NCBI GenBank assembly: GCA_034096865.1
Contig: JAWQFJ010028216.1
Span: forward strand, 7,501-47,611
Origin: Theodoxus fluviatilis
Taxonomy: Eukaryota > Mollusca > Gastropoda > Cycloneritida > Neritidae
Length of the DNA stretch: 40,111 nt
Direction of reading: 5' to 3'
The notes under the pieces were generated by a model. It saw only the letters and a list, made by a program, of their open reading frames with translations. It was not told the DNA's origin and ran no database searches. Shown here one piece after another: positions 1-11,210 of this stretch. Both the position numbers and the translations under genes were made by a program. The stretch's first letter is position 1. Every line of letters starts with the position of its first letter.

Positions 1-3000
1 GCAGTGCCCACAAGGTAGTGTGCTTCGAGACTGGCTGGTGGCGTGCAGTGCCCACAAGGTAGTGTGCATCGAGACTGGCTGGTGGCGTGCAGTGCCCACA
101 AGGTAGTGTGCATCGAGACTGGCTGGTGGCGTGCAGTGCCCACAAGGTAGTGTGCATCGAGACTGGCTGGTGGCGTGCAGTGCCCACAAGGTAGTGTGCA
201 TCGAGACTGGCTGGTGGCGTGCAGTGCCCACAAGGTAGTGTGCATCGAGACTGGCTGGTGGCGTGCAGTGCCCACAAGGTAGTGTGCATCGAGACTGGCT
301 GGTGGCGTGCAGTGCCCACAAGGTAGTGTGCATCGAGACTGGCTGGTGGCGTGCAGTGCCCACAAGGTAGTGTGCATCGAGACTGGCTGGTGGCGTGCAG
401 TGCCCACAAGGTAGTGTGCATCGAGACTGGCTGGTGGCGTGCAGTGCCCACAAGGTAGTGTGCATCGAGACTGGCTGGTGGCGTGCAGTGCCCACAAGGT
501 AGTGTGCATCGAGACTGGCTGGTGGCGTGCAGTGCCCACAAGGTAGTGTGCATCGAGACTGGCTGGTGGCGTGCAGTGCCCACAAGGTAGTGTGCATCGA
601 GACTGGCTGGTGGCGTGCAGTGCCCACAAGGTAGTGTGCATCGAGACTGGCTGGTGGCGTGCAGTGCCCACAAGGTAGTGTGCATCGAGACTGGCTGGTG
701 GCGTGCAGTGCCCACAAGGTAGTGTGCATCGAGACTGGCTGGTGGCGTGCAGTGCCCACAAGGTAGTGTGCTTCGAGACTGGCTGGTGGCGTGCAGTGCC
801 CACAAGGTAGTGTGCTTCGAGACTGGCTGGTGGCGTGCAGTGCCCACAAGGTAGTGTGCTTCGAGACTGGCTGGTGGCGTGCAGTGCCCACAAGGTAGTG
901 TGCTTCGAGACTGGCTGGTGGCGTGCAGTGCCCACAAGGTAGTGTGCATCGAGACTGGCTGGTGGCGTGCAGTGCCCACAAGGTAGTGTGCATCGAGACT
1001 GGCTGGTGGCGTGCAGTGCCCACAAGGTAGTGTGCTTCGAGACTGGCTGGTGGCGTGCAGTGCCCACAAGGTAGTGTGCTTCGAGACTGGCTGGTGGCGT
1101 GCAGTGCCCACAAGGTAGTGTGCATCGAGACTGGCTGGTGGCGTGCAGTGCCCACAAGGTAGTGTGCATCGAGACTGGCTGGTGGCGTGCAGTGCCCACA
1201 AGGTAGTGTGCATCGAGACTGGCTGGTGGCGTGCAGTGCCCACAAGGTAGTGTGCATCGAGACTGGCTGGTGGCGTGCAGTGCCCACAAGGTAGTGTGCA
1301 TCGAGACTGGCTGGTGGCGTGCAGTGCCCACAAGGTAGTGTGCATCGAGACTGGCTGGTGGCGTGCAGTGCCCACAAGGTAGTGTGCATCGAGACTGGCT
1401 GGTGGCGTGCAGTGCCCACAAGGTAGTGTGCATCGAGACTGGCTGGTGGCGTGCAGTGCCCACAAGGTAGTGTGCATCGAGACTGGCTGGTGGCGTGCAG
1501 TGCCCACAAGGTAGTGTGCATCGAGACTGGCTGGTGGCGTGCAGTGCCCACAAGGTAGTGTGCATCGAGACTGGCTGGTGGCGTGCAGTGCCCACAAGGT
1601 AGTGTGCATCGAGACTGGCTGGTGGCGTGCAGTGCCCACAAGGTAGTGTGCATCGAGACTGGCTGGTGGCGTGCAGTGCCCACAAGGTAGTGTGCTTCGA
1701 GACTGGCTGGTGGCGTGCAGTGCCCACAAGGTAGTGTGCATCGAGACTGGCTGGTGGCGTGCAGTGCCCACAAGGTAGTGTGCATCGAGACTGGCTGGTG
1801 GCGTGCAGTGCCCACAAGGTAGTGTGCATCGAGACTGGCTGGTGGCGTGCAGTGCCCACAAGGTAGTGTGCATCGAGACTGGCTGGTGGCGTGCAGTGCC
1901 CACAAGGTAGTGTGCATCGAGACTGGCTGGTGGCGTGCAGTGCCCACAAGGTAGTGTGCATCGAGACTGGCTGGTGGCGTGCAGTGCCCACAAGGTAGTG
2001 TGCATCGAGACTGGCTGGTGGCGTGCAGTGCCCACAAGGTAGTGTGCATCGAGACTGGCTGGTGGCGTGCAGTGCCCACAAGGTAGTGTGCATCGAGACT
2101 GGCTGGTGGCGTGCAGTGCCCACAAGGTAGTGTGCATCGAGACTGGCTGGTGGCGTGCAGTGCCCACAAGGTAGTGTGCATCGAGACTGGCTGGTGGCGT
2201 GCAGTGCCCACAAGGTAGTGTGCATCGAGACTGGCTGGTGGCGTGCAGTGCCCACAAGGTAGTGTGCATCGAGACTGGCTGGTGGCGTGCAGTGCCCACA
2301 AGGTAGTGTGCATCGAGACTGGCTGGTGGCGTGCAGTGCCCACAAGGTAGTGTGCATCGAGACTGGCTGGTGGCGTGCAGTGCCCACAAGGTAGTGTGCA
2401 TCGAGACTGGCTGGTGGCGTGCAGTGCCCACAAGGTAGTGTGCATCGAGACTGGCTGGTGGCGTGCAGTGCCCACAAGGTAGTGTGCATCGAGACTGGCT
2501 GGTGGCGTGCAGTGCCCACAAGGTAGTGTGCATCGAGACTGGCTGGTGGCGTGCAGTGCCCACAAGGTAGTGTGCATCGAGACTGGCTGGTGGCGTGCAG
2601 TGCCCACAAGGTAGTGTGCATCGAGACTGGCTGGTGGCGTGCAGTGCCCACAAGGTAGTGTGCATCGAGACTGGCTGGTGGCGTGCAGTGCCCACAAGGT
2701 AGTGTGCATCGAGACTGGCTGGTGGCGTGCAGTGCCCACAAGGTAGTGTGCTTCGAGACTGGCTGGTGGCGTGCAGTGCCCACAAGGTAGTGTGCATCGA
2801 GACTGGCTGGTGGCGTGCAGTGCCCACAAGGTAGTGTGCTTCGAGACTGGCTGGTGGCGTGCAGTGCCCACAAGGTAGTGTGCATCGAGACTGGCTGGTG
2901 GCGTGCAGTGCCCACAAGGTAGTGTGCTTCGAGACTGGCTGGTGGCGTGCAGTGCCCACAAGGTAGTGTGCTTCGAGACTGGCTGGTGGCGTGCAGTGCC

Positions 3001-6000
3001 CACAAGGTAGTGTGCTTCGAGACTGGCTGGTGGCGTGCAGTGCCCACAAGGTAGTGTGCATCGAGACTGGCTGGTGGCGTGCAGTGCCCACAAGGTAGTG
3101 TGCATCGAGACTGGCTGGTGGCGTGCAGTGCCCACAAGGTAGTGTGCATCGAGACTGGCTGGTGGCGTGCAGTGCCCACAAGGTAGTGTGCATCGAGACT
3201 GGCTGGTGGCGTGCAGTGCCCACAAGGTAGTGTGCTTCGAGACTGGCTGGTGGCGTGCAGTGCCCACAAGGTAGTGTGCATCGAGACTGGCTGGTGGCGT
3301 GCAGTGCCCACAAGGTAGTGTGCTTCGAGACTGGCTGGTGGCGTGCAGTGCCCACAAGGTAGTGTGCTTCGAGACTGGCTGGTGGCGTGCAGTGCCCACA
3401 AGGTAGTGTGCATCGAGACTGGCTGGTGGCGTGCAGTGCCCACAAGGTAGTGTGCTTCGAGACTGGCTGGTGGCGTGCAGTGCCCACAAGGTAGTGTGCA
3501 TCGAGACTGGCTGGTGGCGTGCAGTGCCCACAAGGTAGTGTGCTTCGAGACTGGCTGGTGGCGTGCAGTGCCCACAAGGTAGTGTGCTTCGAGACTGGCT
3601 GGTGGCGTGCAGTGCCCACAAGGTAGTGTGCATCGAGACTGGCTGGTGGCGTGCAGTGCCCACAAGGTAGTGTGCTTCGAGACTGGCTGGTGGCGTGCAG
3701 TGCCCACAAGGTAGTGTGCTTCGAGACTGGCTGGTGGCGTGCAGTGCCCACAAGGTAGTGTGCTTCGAGACTGGCTGGTGGCGTGCAGTGCCCACAAGGT
3801 AGTGTGCATCGAGACTGGCTGGTGGCGTGCAGTGCCCACAAGGTAGTGTGCTTCGAGACTGGCTGGTGGCGTGCAGTGCCCACAAGGTAGTGTGCTTCGA
3901 GACTGGCTGGTGGCGTGCAGTGCCCACAAGGTAGTGTGCTTCGAGACTGGCTGGTGGCGTGCAGTGCCCACAAGGTAGTGTGCATCGAGACTGGCTGGTG
4001 GCGTGCAGTGCCCACAAGGTAGTGTGCTTCGAGACTGGCTGGTGGCGTGCAGTGCCCACAAGGTAGTGTGCTTCGAGACTGGCTGGTGGCGTGCAGTGCC
4101 CACAAGGTAGTGTGCATCGAGACTGGCTGGTGGCGTGCAGTGCCCACAAGGTAGTGTGCATCGAGACTGGCTGGTGGCGTGCAGTGCCCACAAGGTAGTG
4201 TGCTTCGAGACTGGCTGGTGGCGTGCAGTGCCCACAAGGTAGTGTGCTTCGAGACTGGCTGGTGGCGTGCAGTGCCCACAAGGTAGTGTGCTTCGAGACT
4301 GGCTGGTGGCGTGCAGTGCCCACAAGGTAGTGTGCATCGAGACTGGCTGGTGGCGTGCAGTGCCCACAAGGTAGTGTGCATCGAGACTGGCTGGTGGCGT
4401 GCAGTGCCCACAAGGTAGTGTGCATCGAGACTGGCTGGTGGCGTGCAGTGCCCACAAGGTAGTGTGCTTCGAGACTGGCTGGTGGCGTGCAGTGCCCACA
4501 AGGTAGTGTGCATCGAGACTGGCTGGTGGCGTGCAGTGCCCACAAGGTAGTGTGCTTCGAGACTGGCTGGTGGCGTGCAGTGCCCACAAGGTAGTGTGCT
4601 TCGAGACTGGCTGGTGGCGTGCAGTGCCCACAAGGTAGTGTGCTTCGAGACTGGCTGGTGGCGTGCAGTGCCCACAAGGTAGTGTGCATCGAGACTGGCT
4701 GGTGGCGTGCAGTGCCCACAAGGTAGTGTGCTTCGAGACTGGCTGGTGGCGTGCAGTGCCCACAAGGTAGTGTGCTTCGAGACTGGCTGGTGGCGTGCAG
4801 TGCCCACAAGGTAGTGTGCTTCGAGACTGGCTGGTGGCGTGCAGTGCCCACAAGGTAGTGTGCTTCGAGACTGGCTGGTGGCGTGCAGTGCCCACAAGGT
4901 AGTGTGCTTCGAGACTGGCTGGTGGCGTGCAGTGCCCACAAGGTAGTGTGCTTCGAGACTGGCTGGTGGCGTGCAGTGCCCACAAGGTAGTGTGCTTCGA
5001 GACTGGCTGGTGGCGTGCAGTGCCCACAAGGTAGTGTGCATCGAGACTGGCTGGTGGCGTGCAGTGCCCACAAGGTAGTGTGCTTCGAGACTGGCTGGTG
5101 GCGTGCAGTGCCCACAAGGTAGTGTGCTTCGAGACTGGCTGGTGGCGTGCAGTGCCCACAAGGTAGTGTGCTTCGAGACTGGCTGGTGGCGTGCAGTGCC
5201 CACAAGGTAGTGTGCATCGAGACTGGCTGGTGGCGTGCAGTGCCCACAAGGTAGTGTGCTTCGAGACTGGCTGGTGGCGTGCAGTGCCCACAAGGTAGTG
5301 TGCTTCGAGACTGGCTGGTGGCGTGCAGTGCCCACAAGGTAGTGTGCTTCGAGACTGGCTGGTGGCGTGCAGTGCCCACAAGGTAGTGTGCTTCGAGACT
5401 GGCTGGTGGCGTGCAGTGCCCACAAGGTAGTGTGCTTCGAGACTGGCTGGTGGCGTGCAGTGCCCACAAGGTAGTGTGCTTCGAGACTGGCTGGTGGCGT
5501 GCAGTGCCCACAAGGTAGTGTGCATCGAGACTGGCTGGTGGCGTGCAGTGCCCACAAGGTAGTGTGCTTCGAGACTGGCTGGTGGCGTGCAGTGCCCACA
5601 AGGTAGTGTGCTTCGAGACTGGCTGGTGGCGTGCAGTGCCCACAAGGTAGTGTGCTTCGAGACTGGCTGGTGGCGTGCAGTGCCCACAAGGTAGTGTGCT
5701 TCGAGACTGGCTGGTGGCGTGCAGTGCCCACAAGGTAGTGTGCATCGAGACTGGCTGGTGGCGTGCAGTGCCCACAAGGTAGTGTGCTTCGAGACTGGCT
5801 GGTGGCGTGCAGTGCCCACAAGGTAGTGTGCTTCGAGACTGGCTGGTGGCGTGCAGTGCCCACAAGGTAGTGTGCATCGAGACTGGCTGGTGGCGTGCAG
5901 TGCCCACAAGGTAGTGTGCTTCGAGACTGGCTGGTGGCGTGCAGTGCCCACAAGGTAGTGTGCTTCGAGACTGGCTGGTGGCGTGCAGTGCCCACAAGGT

Positions 6001-6404
6001 AGTGTGCTTCGAGACTGGCTGGTGGCGTGCAGTGCCCACAAGGTAGTGTGCTTCGAGACTGGCTGGTGGCGTGCAGTGCCCACAAGGTAGTGTGCTTCGA
6101 GACTGGCTGGTGGCGTGCAGTGCCCACAAGGTAGTGTGCTTCGAGACTGGCTGGTGGCGTGCAGTGCCCACAAGGTAGTGTGCTTCGAGACTGGCTGGTG
6201 GCGTGCAGTGCCCACAAGGTAGTGTGCTTCGAGACTGGCTGGTGTCATGCAGTGCCCACAAGGTAGTGTGCTTCGAGACTGGCTGGTGGCGGGCAGTGCC
6301 CACAAGGTAGTGTGCTTCGAGACTGGCTGGTGGCGTGCAGTGCCCACAAGGTAGTGTGCTTCGAGACTGGCTGGTGGCGTGCAGTGCCCACAAGGTAGTG
6401 TGCT
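1..6404. repeat. 44-bp satellite array, 145 full units plus a 24-bp partial unit
   Basis: The unit begins GCAGTGCCCACAAGGTAGTG and ends GACTGGCTGGTGGCGT. Unit starts fall at 1, 45, 89 and so on up to 6381 with no net length change, so 145 units fit exactly into 6380 bases before a 24-base partial copy. Almost the only variation is A or T at unit position 24 (TGCATCGAG or TGCTTCGAG). The A form dominates to about 2700, the two forms alternate to about 4700, and the T form dominates after that. Rare other changes are near 6245 and 6291. The array continues off the left edge, so its true size is unknown. The 44-bp period is not a multiple of 3 and no long open frame crosses it. It presumably lies in a NEK10 intron or upstream of the exons seen here. 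Confidence 0.97.
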
Positions 6405-6650
6405 CCTATGAACTGGATTGCAGTGACTTGTCTGTCACTCTCAATTGCATTTCAACTACTTGTGTGTCACCCTAGATAGGATTATAGTGACTTGTATGTC
6501 TCTTAAGTTGATTGCAGAAACTTGTATGACTTGCATGTCACTCACCATTGGATTGCTGTGACTTGTCACTCACTACTAGATTGCGGTGACTTGTAGGTCA
6601 GTCTGAACTGGATTGCAGTGGCTTGATTGTCAAACTTGGATTTGAATCTT
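6405..6650. repeat. Degenerate minisatellite next to the 44-bp array
   Basis: About seven diverged copies of a roughly 30-40 bp motif resembling GGATTGCAGTGACTTGTATG followed by TCACTC. Spacing and sequence vary between copies, in contrast to the near-perfect array to the left. It may be an older tandem repeat at whose edge the young satellite expanded. Confidence 0.7.
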
Positions 6651-6973
6651 ATCCTCACAGTCTGCTTTTGCCAGGAAAATTTCAGCTGTATTCTTGTTCA
6701 TGTGTTATGACAAATTGATTCCAAACGTAAAATATGGTTCATGAATGGAAAAATGTTTTGTGTTGAAGGATTTTCATTTCACTTGCTTACGAGTGCTTTA
6801 GAAAAGTTGGAAAGAAAATAATTGAGCATAGCTAAGTGTGACTGGAGCTGTTGAGAATCTGTAATGCCGAGTGATGAGCAGCAATCAAAGTTGATAAACC
6901 TTCTGATTTTGCAGAAGGCCATTTTCCACCTTACTTGTGACCTGCCAGCATGAGAACAGCTGTAACTCCAGCA
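6651..6973. other. Intron DNA, nothing recognised
   Basis: AT-rich single-copy-looking sequence between the degenerate minisatellite and the inverted repeat. Open frames here are short and show no domain. Confidence 0.5.
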
Positions 6974-7240
6974 ACTGAAAAGAAGAGTAGAAGACAAGCA
7001 ACCGACTGTTTCTTTCATGAGCAAGTCTGGCCCTGAAGAGGGCCGTTTGGGGGTTGTACTGCCGCCGATGCGGGTAATCACCGCTACAGGATGGAGAGGC
7101 AGCGGGTTGGCAGGGGCGTGCAGCGATGCTCTGTAATTACCCGCATCGGCGGCAGTACAACCCCCAAACGGCCCTCTTCAGGGCCAGACTTGCTCATGAA
7201 AGAAACAGTCGGTTGCTTGTCTTCTACTCTTCTTTTCAGT
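6974..7240. repeat. Perfect 105-bp inverted repeat with 57-bp loop
   Basis: The left arm 6974-7078 is the exact reverse complement of 7136-7240, with every position pairing at a constant coordinate sum. The loop is 7079-7135. Each arm also contains a small GGCCCT-gaag-AGGGCC hairpin. A 15-bp direct repeat, CTGTAACTCCAGCAA, lies at 6960-6974 and again at 7277-7291, flanking the structure like a target-site duplication. No transposase motif is visible. It may be a recent foldback element or template-switch product; an assembly or library hairpin artefact is also possible. Confidence 0.92.
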
Positions 7241-7516
7241 AACTGTACACCCGACCCCGGCACTTAGATATATCCACTGTAACTCCAGCAAGGCAATTCG
7301 TTTACATGTAGAAATAATGGGATGCAGAAATGCATACCAGGGTTGCCTGTTTGATCTCAGATTAGATACTGCAAGATATTGCTTCAAAACTTATACTTTT
7401 GCATTTTCGTGGCAAATTATTCATCTCAAGAATATGAACTTTTCTCAGTGATGTCATCAGAAATCTAGCCTCTCCTTAGAACTTGGCTTTGTTGAATTTA
7501 GTTCTTTTTTTTTCAG

Positions 7517-7596
7517 TCCCTGGTTCTATTGTTGCATGCATCAGACGTGATGGTTCTGGTCTGCTCTCTCAATGCCCTCATCAAGCTAGCAGAGAG
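7517..7596 (+). CDS. nek10: NEK10 exon 1 of window (ARM-repeat region)
   Basis: 80-base exon after the acceptor TTTTTTTTTCAG and before the donor GTAAGA. It reads SLVLLLHASDVMVLVCSLNA and continues IKLAE, a leucine-rich pair of helices typical of an armadillo repeat. It starts in phase 0 and ends with two bases (AG) of a split codon completed by the first base of the next exon. Earlier NEK10 exons must lie to the left, beyond the satellite array. Confidence 0.85.
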
Positions 7597-7644
7597 GTAA
7601 GAGCTGAATCAGTACAACTCTTTAGGCAGCAACTACAGAATATA

Positions 7645-8188
7645 CTTGTGCCTATGTTAACCTGACCGACCCTGTTATTTTCTACAACCCTCAACTTTTT
7701 TTTTTGGTAATGCAAAAAAAAGAATGAAAGAAATCAATGATAAACAATGATTTGCATGCTGTCCCATCTTCCCTGCCCTATGAGCACTCAGGGATTCATT
7801 GTTTCAGTTTATTAAAAAAGCGTTATCAGCAACAAAGAAATGTTGATCTATGTTCAATTTGGCCTCTGTAACCCATTGTGACCTACAGGCTGTGATGAAA
7901 ACGGCTTCCTAAAACCGGAGTATTTTTCAGGAAAAAACACAAAGTCGACAACACTCATTAAAAAATTTATCTATTCACTTCTACACTTCCTAGAAACAAG
8001 AAGTACACCACTGTCAAATGCGACGTCTGCGTAGCATCCGGTCTGAAAGGGAGATTAACGCATGTGTAGCATTCGGTCATAATGGGCTTTAAAAAAATAT
8101 TTTAAAATGTTAAAGTTCAACTGACCTACCGACCCTTTTTCTTTTATCTCATTCCTTCCCTCCCCCTATATGTTACCATAACCACAAC
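7645..8188. mobile_element. MITE family copy (long or composite)
   Basis: The right end GTTACCATAACCACAAC (8172-8188) matches the terminal repeat of the MITE copies near 17.2 and 21 kb. The left end CTATGTTAACCTGACC is a diverged match. The inner segment around 7749-7800 (GTCCCATCTTCCCTGCCC) also matches those copies. It is about twice their length, so 7850-8100 probably holds a second insertion. No coding capacity. Confidence 0.6.
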
Positions 8189-8238
8189 TTTTAAAAATGT
8201 GCCTCATGTTGTTTGAACTGACAACAAATGGCATGCAG

Positions 8239-8247
8239 TGTGTGTGT

Positions 8248-8278
<31 letters not shown>

Positions 8279-8286
8279 GGGGGGGG
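8239..8286. repeat. (TG)n followed by a 25-base G run
   Basis: A TG dinucleotide tract runs directly into an uninterrupted G homopolymer at 8262-8286, then AAGGGGGG. The + strand could form G-quadruplex DNA. Homopolymer length is error-prone in sequencing. Confidence 0.9.
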
Positions 8287-8288
8287 AA

Positions 8289-9010
8289 GGGGGGTTCAGC
8301 TGACAGTAATGTCCATACAGGAATAGATAGATGTACATTGTCTATCCATCAAGGTAGGCAATTCTTTGTACACTTCCAGAAACTATGAAAATACATTCAG
8401 TACACATGCATACTGGAACACAGCAAAACAAAAAGGCATGAAATGGACTTGGCATCTCTTTAGTTCAGCACGTGAATAGCAGATGGCACAAAGTGATGTT
8501 GCACGCTCTCTCCGCAATGTGGACACTTTGTACCTTCTTGGAGAGGGGCAATGCTGAAAGCCGAGCACAGGCAATGCATGCAGTCTGACATGTTGGCAGG
8601 TTTCCCAGGACTGGCAAATGCTAGCAAGGTTAGTCACAGGAAATCCAACTTGAATGCATTTTGTTTCAAAAGGCATTGAAGAAATGTTCAGAAATGAATG
8701 CTCACAGCAAGCGCCTGCTGTGTTCATGTATGAGAAAAGATTGGGCTTTACAAGTGCTCACTATTGAGTGCTAATTTCTGAACATTTTTTTATACCTCTG
8801 GAAATAAAACACGCCTCAGGTTGCCTTTGACTAACTTTGCCAGCCTGTCCTAGTCCTGGGATACCTGCCTCAGATTTCTGCAATGGCAGCAAGAAGTGGT
8901 AGTGGATAGATAGAATGGAACATATTATGCCAGACCCTGAAATAAAAGGCATTTGAGGCAAACATGCATAATACATGGCTACAGTTTTTTTTAAAGCATT
9001 GTGGTTTTTG
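8289..9010. other. Intron 1 DNA, nothing recognised
   Basis: No recognisable repeat or coding domain. Minus-strand open frames here (up to 136 codons) show no family motif and look like chance frames. Confidence 0.5.
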
Positions 9011-9145
9011 AGTGAGAGAAAGAGAAAGAGGTGGGAAGACAACATCAAAGAGTGGACAGGATTGACCTTTGCTGACTCACAGCGAGCCACAGAGGATAGA
9101 GATCGATGGAGGAAGATTGTCCGAAAGTCCACTGATGATGGGTGG
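9011..9145 (+). mobile_element. LINE ORF2 C-terminal remnant
   Basis: The + frame reads RKRKRWEDNIKEWTGL, then a DRDRWRKIVRKS-like stretch. This is the Arg/Trp-rich tail seen just after the reverse transcriptase in many non-LTR retrotransposons of aquatic animals. Only about 40 codons survive, with no reverse transcriptase upstream, as expected for a 5'-truncated insertion. It lies about 130 bases before NEK10 exon 2. Confidence 0.6.
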
Positions 9146-9272
9146 TCAATAAGAGTTTGTGATGGGAGCATTTTCTGGCTTTGACTGAATTTGATGTTGC
9201 TGTGTTATGAATGATTTGAAAAGTTTCTTTGGTCAACTGCATCACAGTTCTGCCTTGTTCTTGTCTTTTCAG

Positions 9273-9359
9273 TAAAAAACCACGACAGGCTATAGGAGAA
9301 CTGAATTCCATTGAAACTCTACTTCGGATAGTTCAAGATTATGACACCATGTCCAGAAA
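9273..9359 (+). CDS. nek10: NEK10 exon 2 of window
   Basis: 87-base exon after the acceptor CTTGTCTTTTCAG and before the donor GTATGT. The first base completes the codon split from exon 1. It then reads KKPRQAIGELNSIETLLRIV and QDYDTMSR, and ends with AA of a split Lys codon. The GELNSIETLLRI helix resembles the corresponding ARM segment of vertebrate NEK10. Confidence 0.87.
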
Positions 9360-9454
9360 GTATGTTGCACTGTGGTGTTCATGTGTTTTCCCCATTAGCT
9401 TGAATTCTGAGAAGTTTTGCAATGAGTAGATCTGAGCTGTGATGTTTTCTTTGT

Positions 9455-9533
9455 GAGTGTGTGTATGTGTGTGTGTGTATGTGTGTGTGTTATTGTGTGT
9501 GTGTGTTATTGTCTCTGTGTGTATGTGTGCTTT

Positions 9534-9571
<38 letters not shown>

Positions 9572-9732
9572 TGTGTGTGTTATTGTCTGTGTGTGTGTGT
9601 GAGAGAGAGAGAGATGGACAGACTGAAAACTTTGTTGTTGAGGCTTTTGGCCTTTTACAATATAGAAATGCAGTCCAAGCAGCAAAAATTAATACAAAAA
9701 GGAAAGAGAGAGAGAGAGAGTGTGTGTAATAT
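9455..9732. repeat. Compound (TG)n and (GA)n microsatellites
   Basis: Interrupted TG repeats run from about 9455 to 9602, followed by GA tracts at about 9601-9614 and 9707-9720, and further TG at 9896-9918. Long open frames of Cys-Val or Thr-His repeats across this stretch are microsatellite translations. Confidence 0.9.
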
Positions 9733-10003
9733 TTATTGCTACAGCCAATGGCCCAATGCAATTACTTATCATCAGAAAGTGCAAACTATCATCACCAGTT
9801 TTGTCACAGAGCAGGTCTAACAGACATAGGGGGGGGGGCAGAGAGACAGACAGACACACAGATAGAGACCATGCTTGTGCATTAATGAATGTGTGTCTAT
9901 GTGTGTGTGTGTGTGTGTACAGCTCGGTTATTATGGGAATGACAGCAAGTGTGGGAAAGAGGTGGTATGGGACATTCATCAGCCCTTCCCTCTCTTGCTC
10001 CAG

Positions 10004-10093
10004 ACTGTCTGCCAAACTGATATGTCAGCTGTGTGCAGAAGCACCTTGCCGAGACCTCATCAAGCGAAGCGATGGTGTCCCCATTCTTCTCAG
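10004..10093 (+). CDS. nek10: NEK10 exon 3 of window
   Basis: 90-base exon after the acceptor CTCTCTTGCTCCAG and before GTGAAC. The first base completes the Lys codon from exon 2. It reads LSAKLICQLCAEAPCRDLIK and then RSDGVPILL, matching the NEK10 pattern LCAE followed by EGIPVLLS. It ends with AG of a split Ser codon. Phase fits both neighbours. Confidence 0.9.
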
Positions 10094-10506
10094 GTGAACT
10101 GTCCTCTCTTGCCTTTGATGCAACAACTCTGGGACGCTAGATCAGTTGGCATGAATTATTCATTGAGCAAAGGTCCATGCATCAAATTGAAGAGCAACCT
10201 CGCCATTTCCTCCTTGTCCCTTGTGCCATGAAGTCAAAAATCAAGTTCTACAGAGGGTTGTTGTTGTTTGGTTTTCATTTTGTTTTCAAATCACTTTTTT
10301 GTGGTTATTGGGGAATTTGAATGAAGATGATGGGAGATGTGCTACATTTAAGATTGTTGTGCTGCAAAGGATGCATATTTTCACACTTTGAAATGTTCAC
10401 CCCTCTTTGGTTTGTGTTAGAAAAGACTCACAACATCTACTAGATACGTAAAAGACAAATAAATAAATAAATTAAGTCTTGACTTCCATTTACTCTGACC
10501 ATTTCT
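10094..10506. other. Intron 3 start, nothing recognised
   Basis: AT-rich intronic sequence with a short A/AAT-rich stretch near 10460-10475. No repeat family or coding motif seen. Confidence 0.5.
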
Positions 10507-10735
10507 GTCTCCCTGTGGGTTGGGGGTGAGAACAGACCCTCTCCCTTATGACATTTGTAAGAGGCGAATGAAGAGGGAAAGGTTGACCTGCCTTGTTTTG
10601 ACTTTGACCATCTCTCATGATTATCCTAGTCAGTGGCCTTACATAGCCTGGGACAGGAAAAATCTGTGTTTATTTCATTGGCCTACAAAGGCTGATAGAC
10701 TGTCTAACCTCACCATTCCAATCCAGTCAACCTAA
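10507..10735 (+). mobile_element. SINE copy 1 (CATC-tailed family), diverged
   Basis: Contains the family head CCCTGTGGGTTGGGGGTGAG, the middle AAGAGGCGAATGAAGAGGG, a TGGCCTTACATAGCC block and the CTACAAAGGCTGATAG block. The tail is degraded (CACCATTCCAATCC). An internal insertion or duplication splits the end region. Confidence 0.7.
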
Positions 10736-10809
10736 CCAGTTCTATTATCTTTATGGTCATTGGCCCTAAATAGCTCACAGAGACTGATAAGTGTCTATAT
10801 GTTTGTTCT

Positions 10810-10978
10810 CCCCTTGTGAATTAGAATGGACCCATTACGTATCCCTGCACCAATCATACCAGGCGAATAACCAAGGAAATTGTAACTTGACTTGCTCGTA
10901 TTGTAACGAGCTCTAATGATTGTTTTGTGGTTAATGGCCTTAAATAGCCTTCAAAGGTGGATGGCCTTAAAACTCAAA
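10810..10978 (+). mobile_element. SINE copy 2, diverged body before the (CATC)n tail
   Basis: Carries CCAGGCGAATAACCAAGG, GTAACTTGACTTGC, TGGTTAATGGCCTTAAATAGCC and GGCCTTAAAAC in the family order. The head is diverged. Its 3' tail has expanded into the long CATC tract that follows. Confidence 0.7.
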
Positions 10979-11171
10979 CCATCCATCCATCATCCACTCA
11001 TCCATCCATCCATCCACCATCCATCCATCCATCCATCCATCCATCCATCCATCCATCCATCCATCCATCCATCCATCCATCCATCCATCCATCCATCCAT
11101 CCATCCATCCATCCATCCACCCATCCATCCATCCATCCATCCATCCATCCATCCATCCATCCATCCATCCA
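10979..11171. repeat. (CATC)n microsatellite, SINE tail expansion
   Basis: Roughly 48 CATC units with a few slips. It directly follows the SINE copy 2 body, and other copies of this SINE end in three or four CATC units, so it grew from the SINE tail. Open frames of His-Pro-Ser-Ile or Trp-Met-Asp-Gly repeats here are not genes. Confidence 0.95.
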
Positions 11172-11210
11172 AAGGACATACATTACACATGTTTTCACAC
11201 TATGATTTTT

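Noticed and set aside
1..6404. CRISPR-like array because of regular repeats
   Set aside because: There are no unique spacers; the 44-bp unit repeats head to tail, and the context is eukaryotic.
6974..7240. microRNA precursor
   Set aside because: A 105-bp perfect stem is far longer and more perfect than a normal pre-miRNA; a foldback or artefact is more likely.
7225..7270. Splice acceptor and exon at the right arm of the perfect inverted repeat (TCTTCTTTTCAG)
   Set aside because: No frame after it gives NEK10-like sequence, stops follow quickly, and the arm is a duplicated hairpin sequence.
9339..10097. Cys-Val and Thr-His repeat open frames around 9.3-10.1 kb
   Set aside because: They are dinucleotide repeats translated on both strands.
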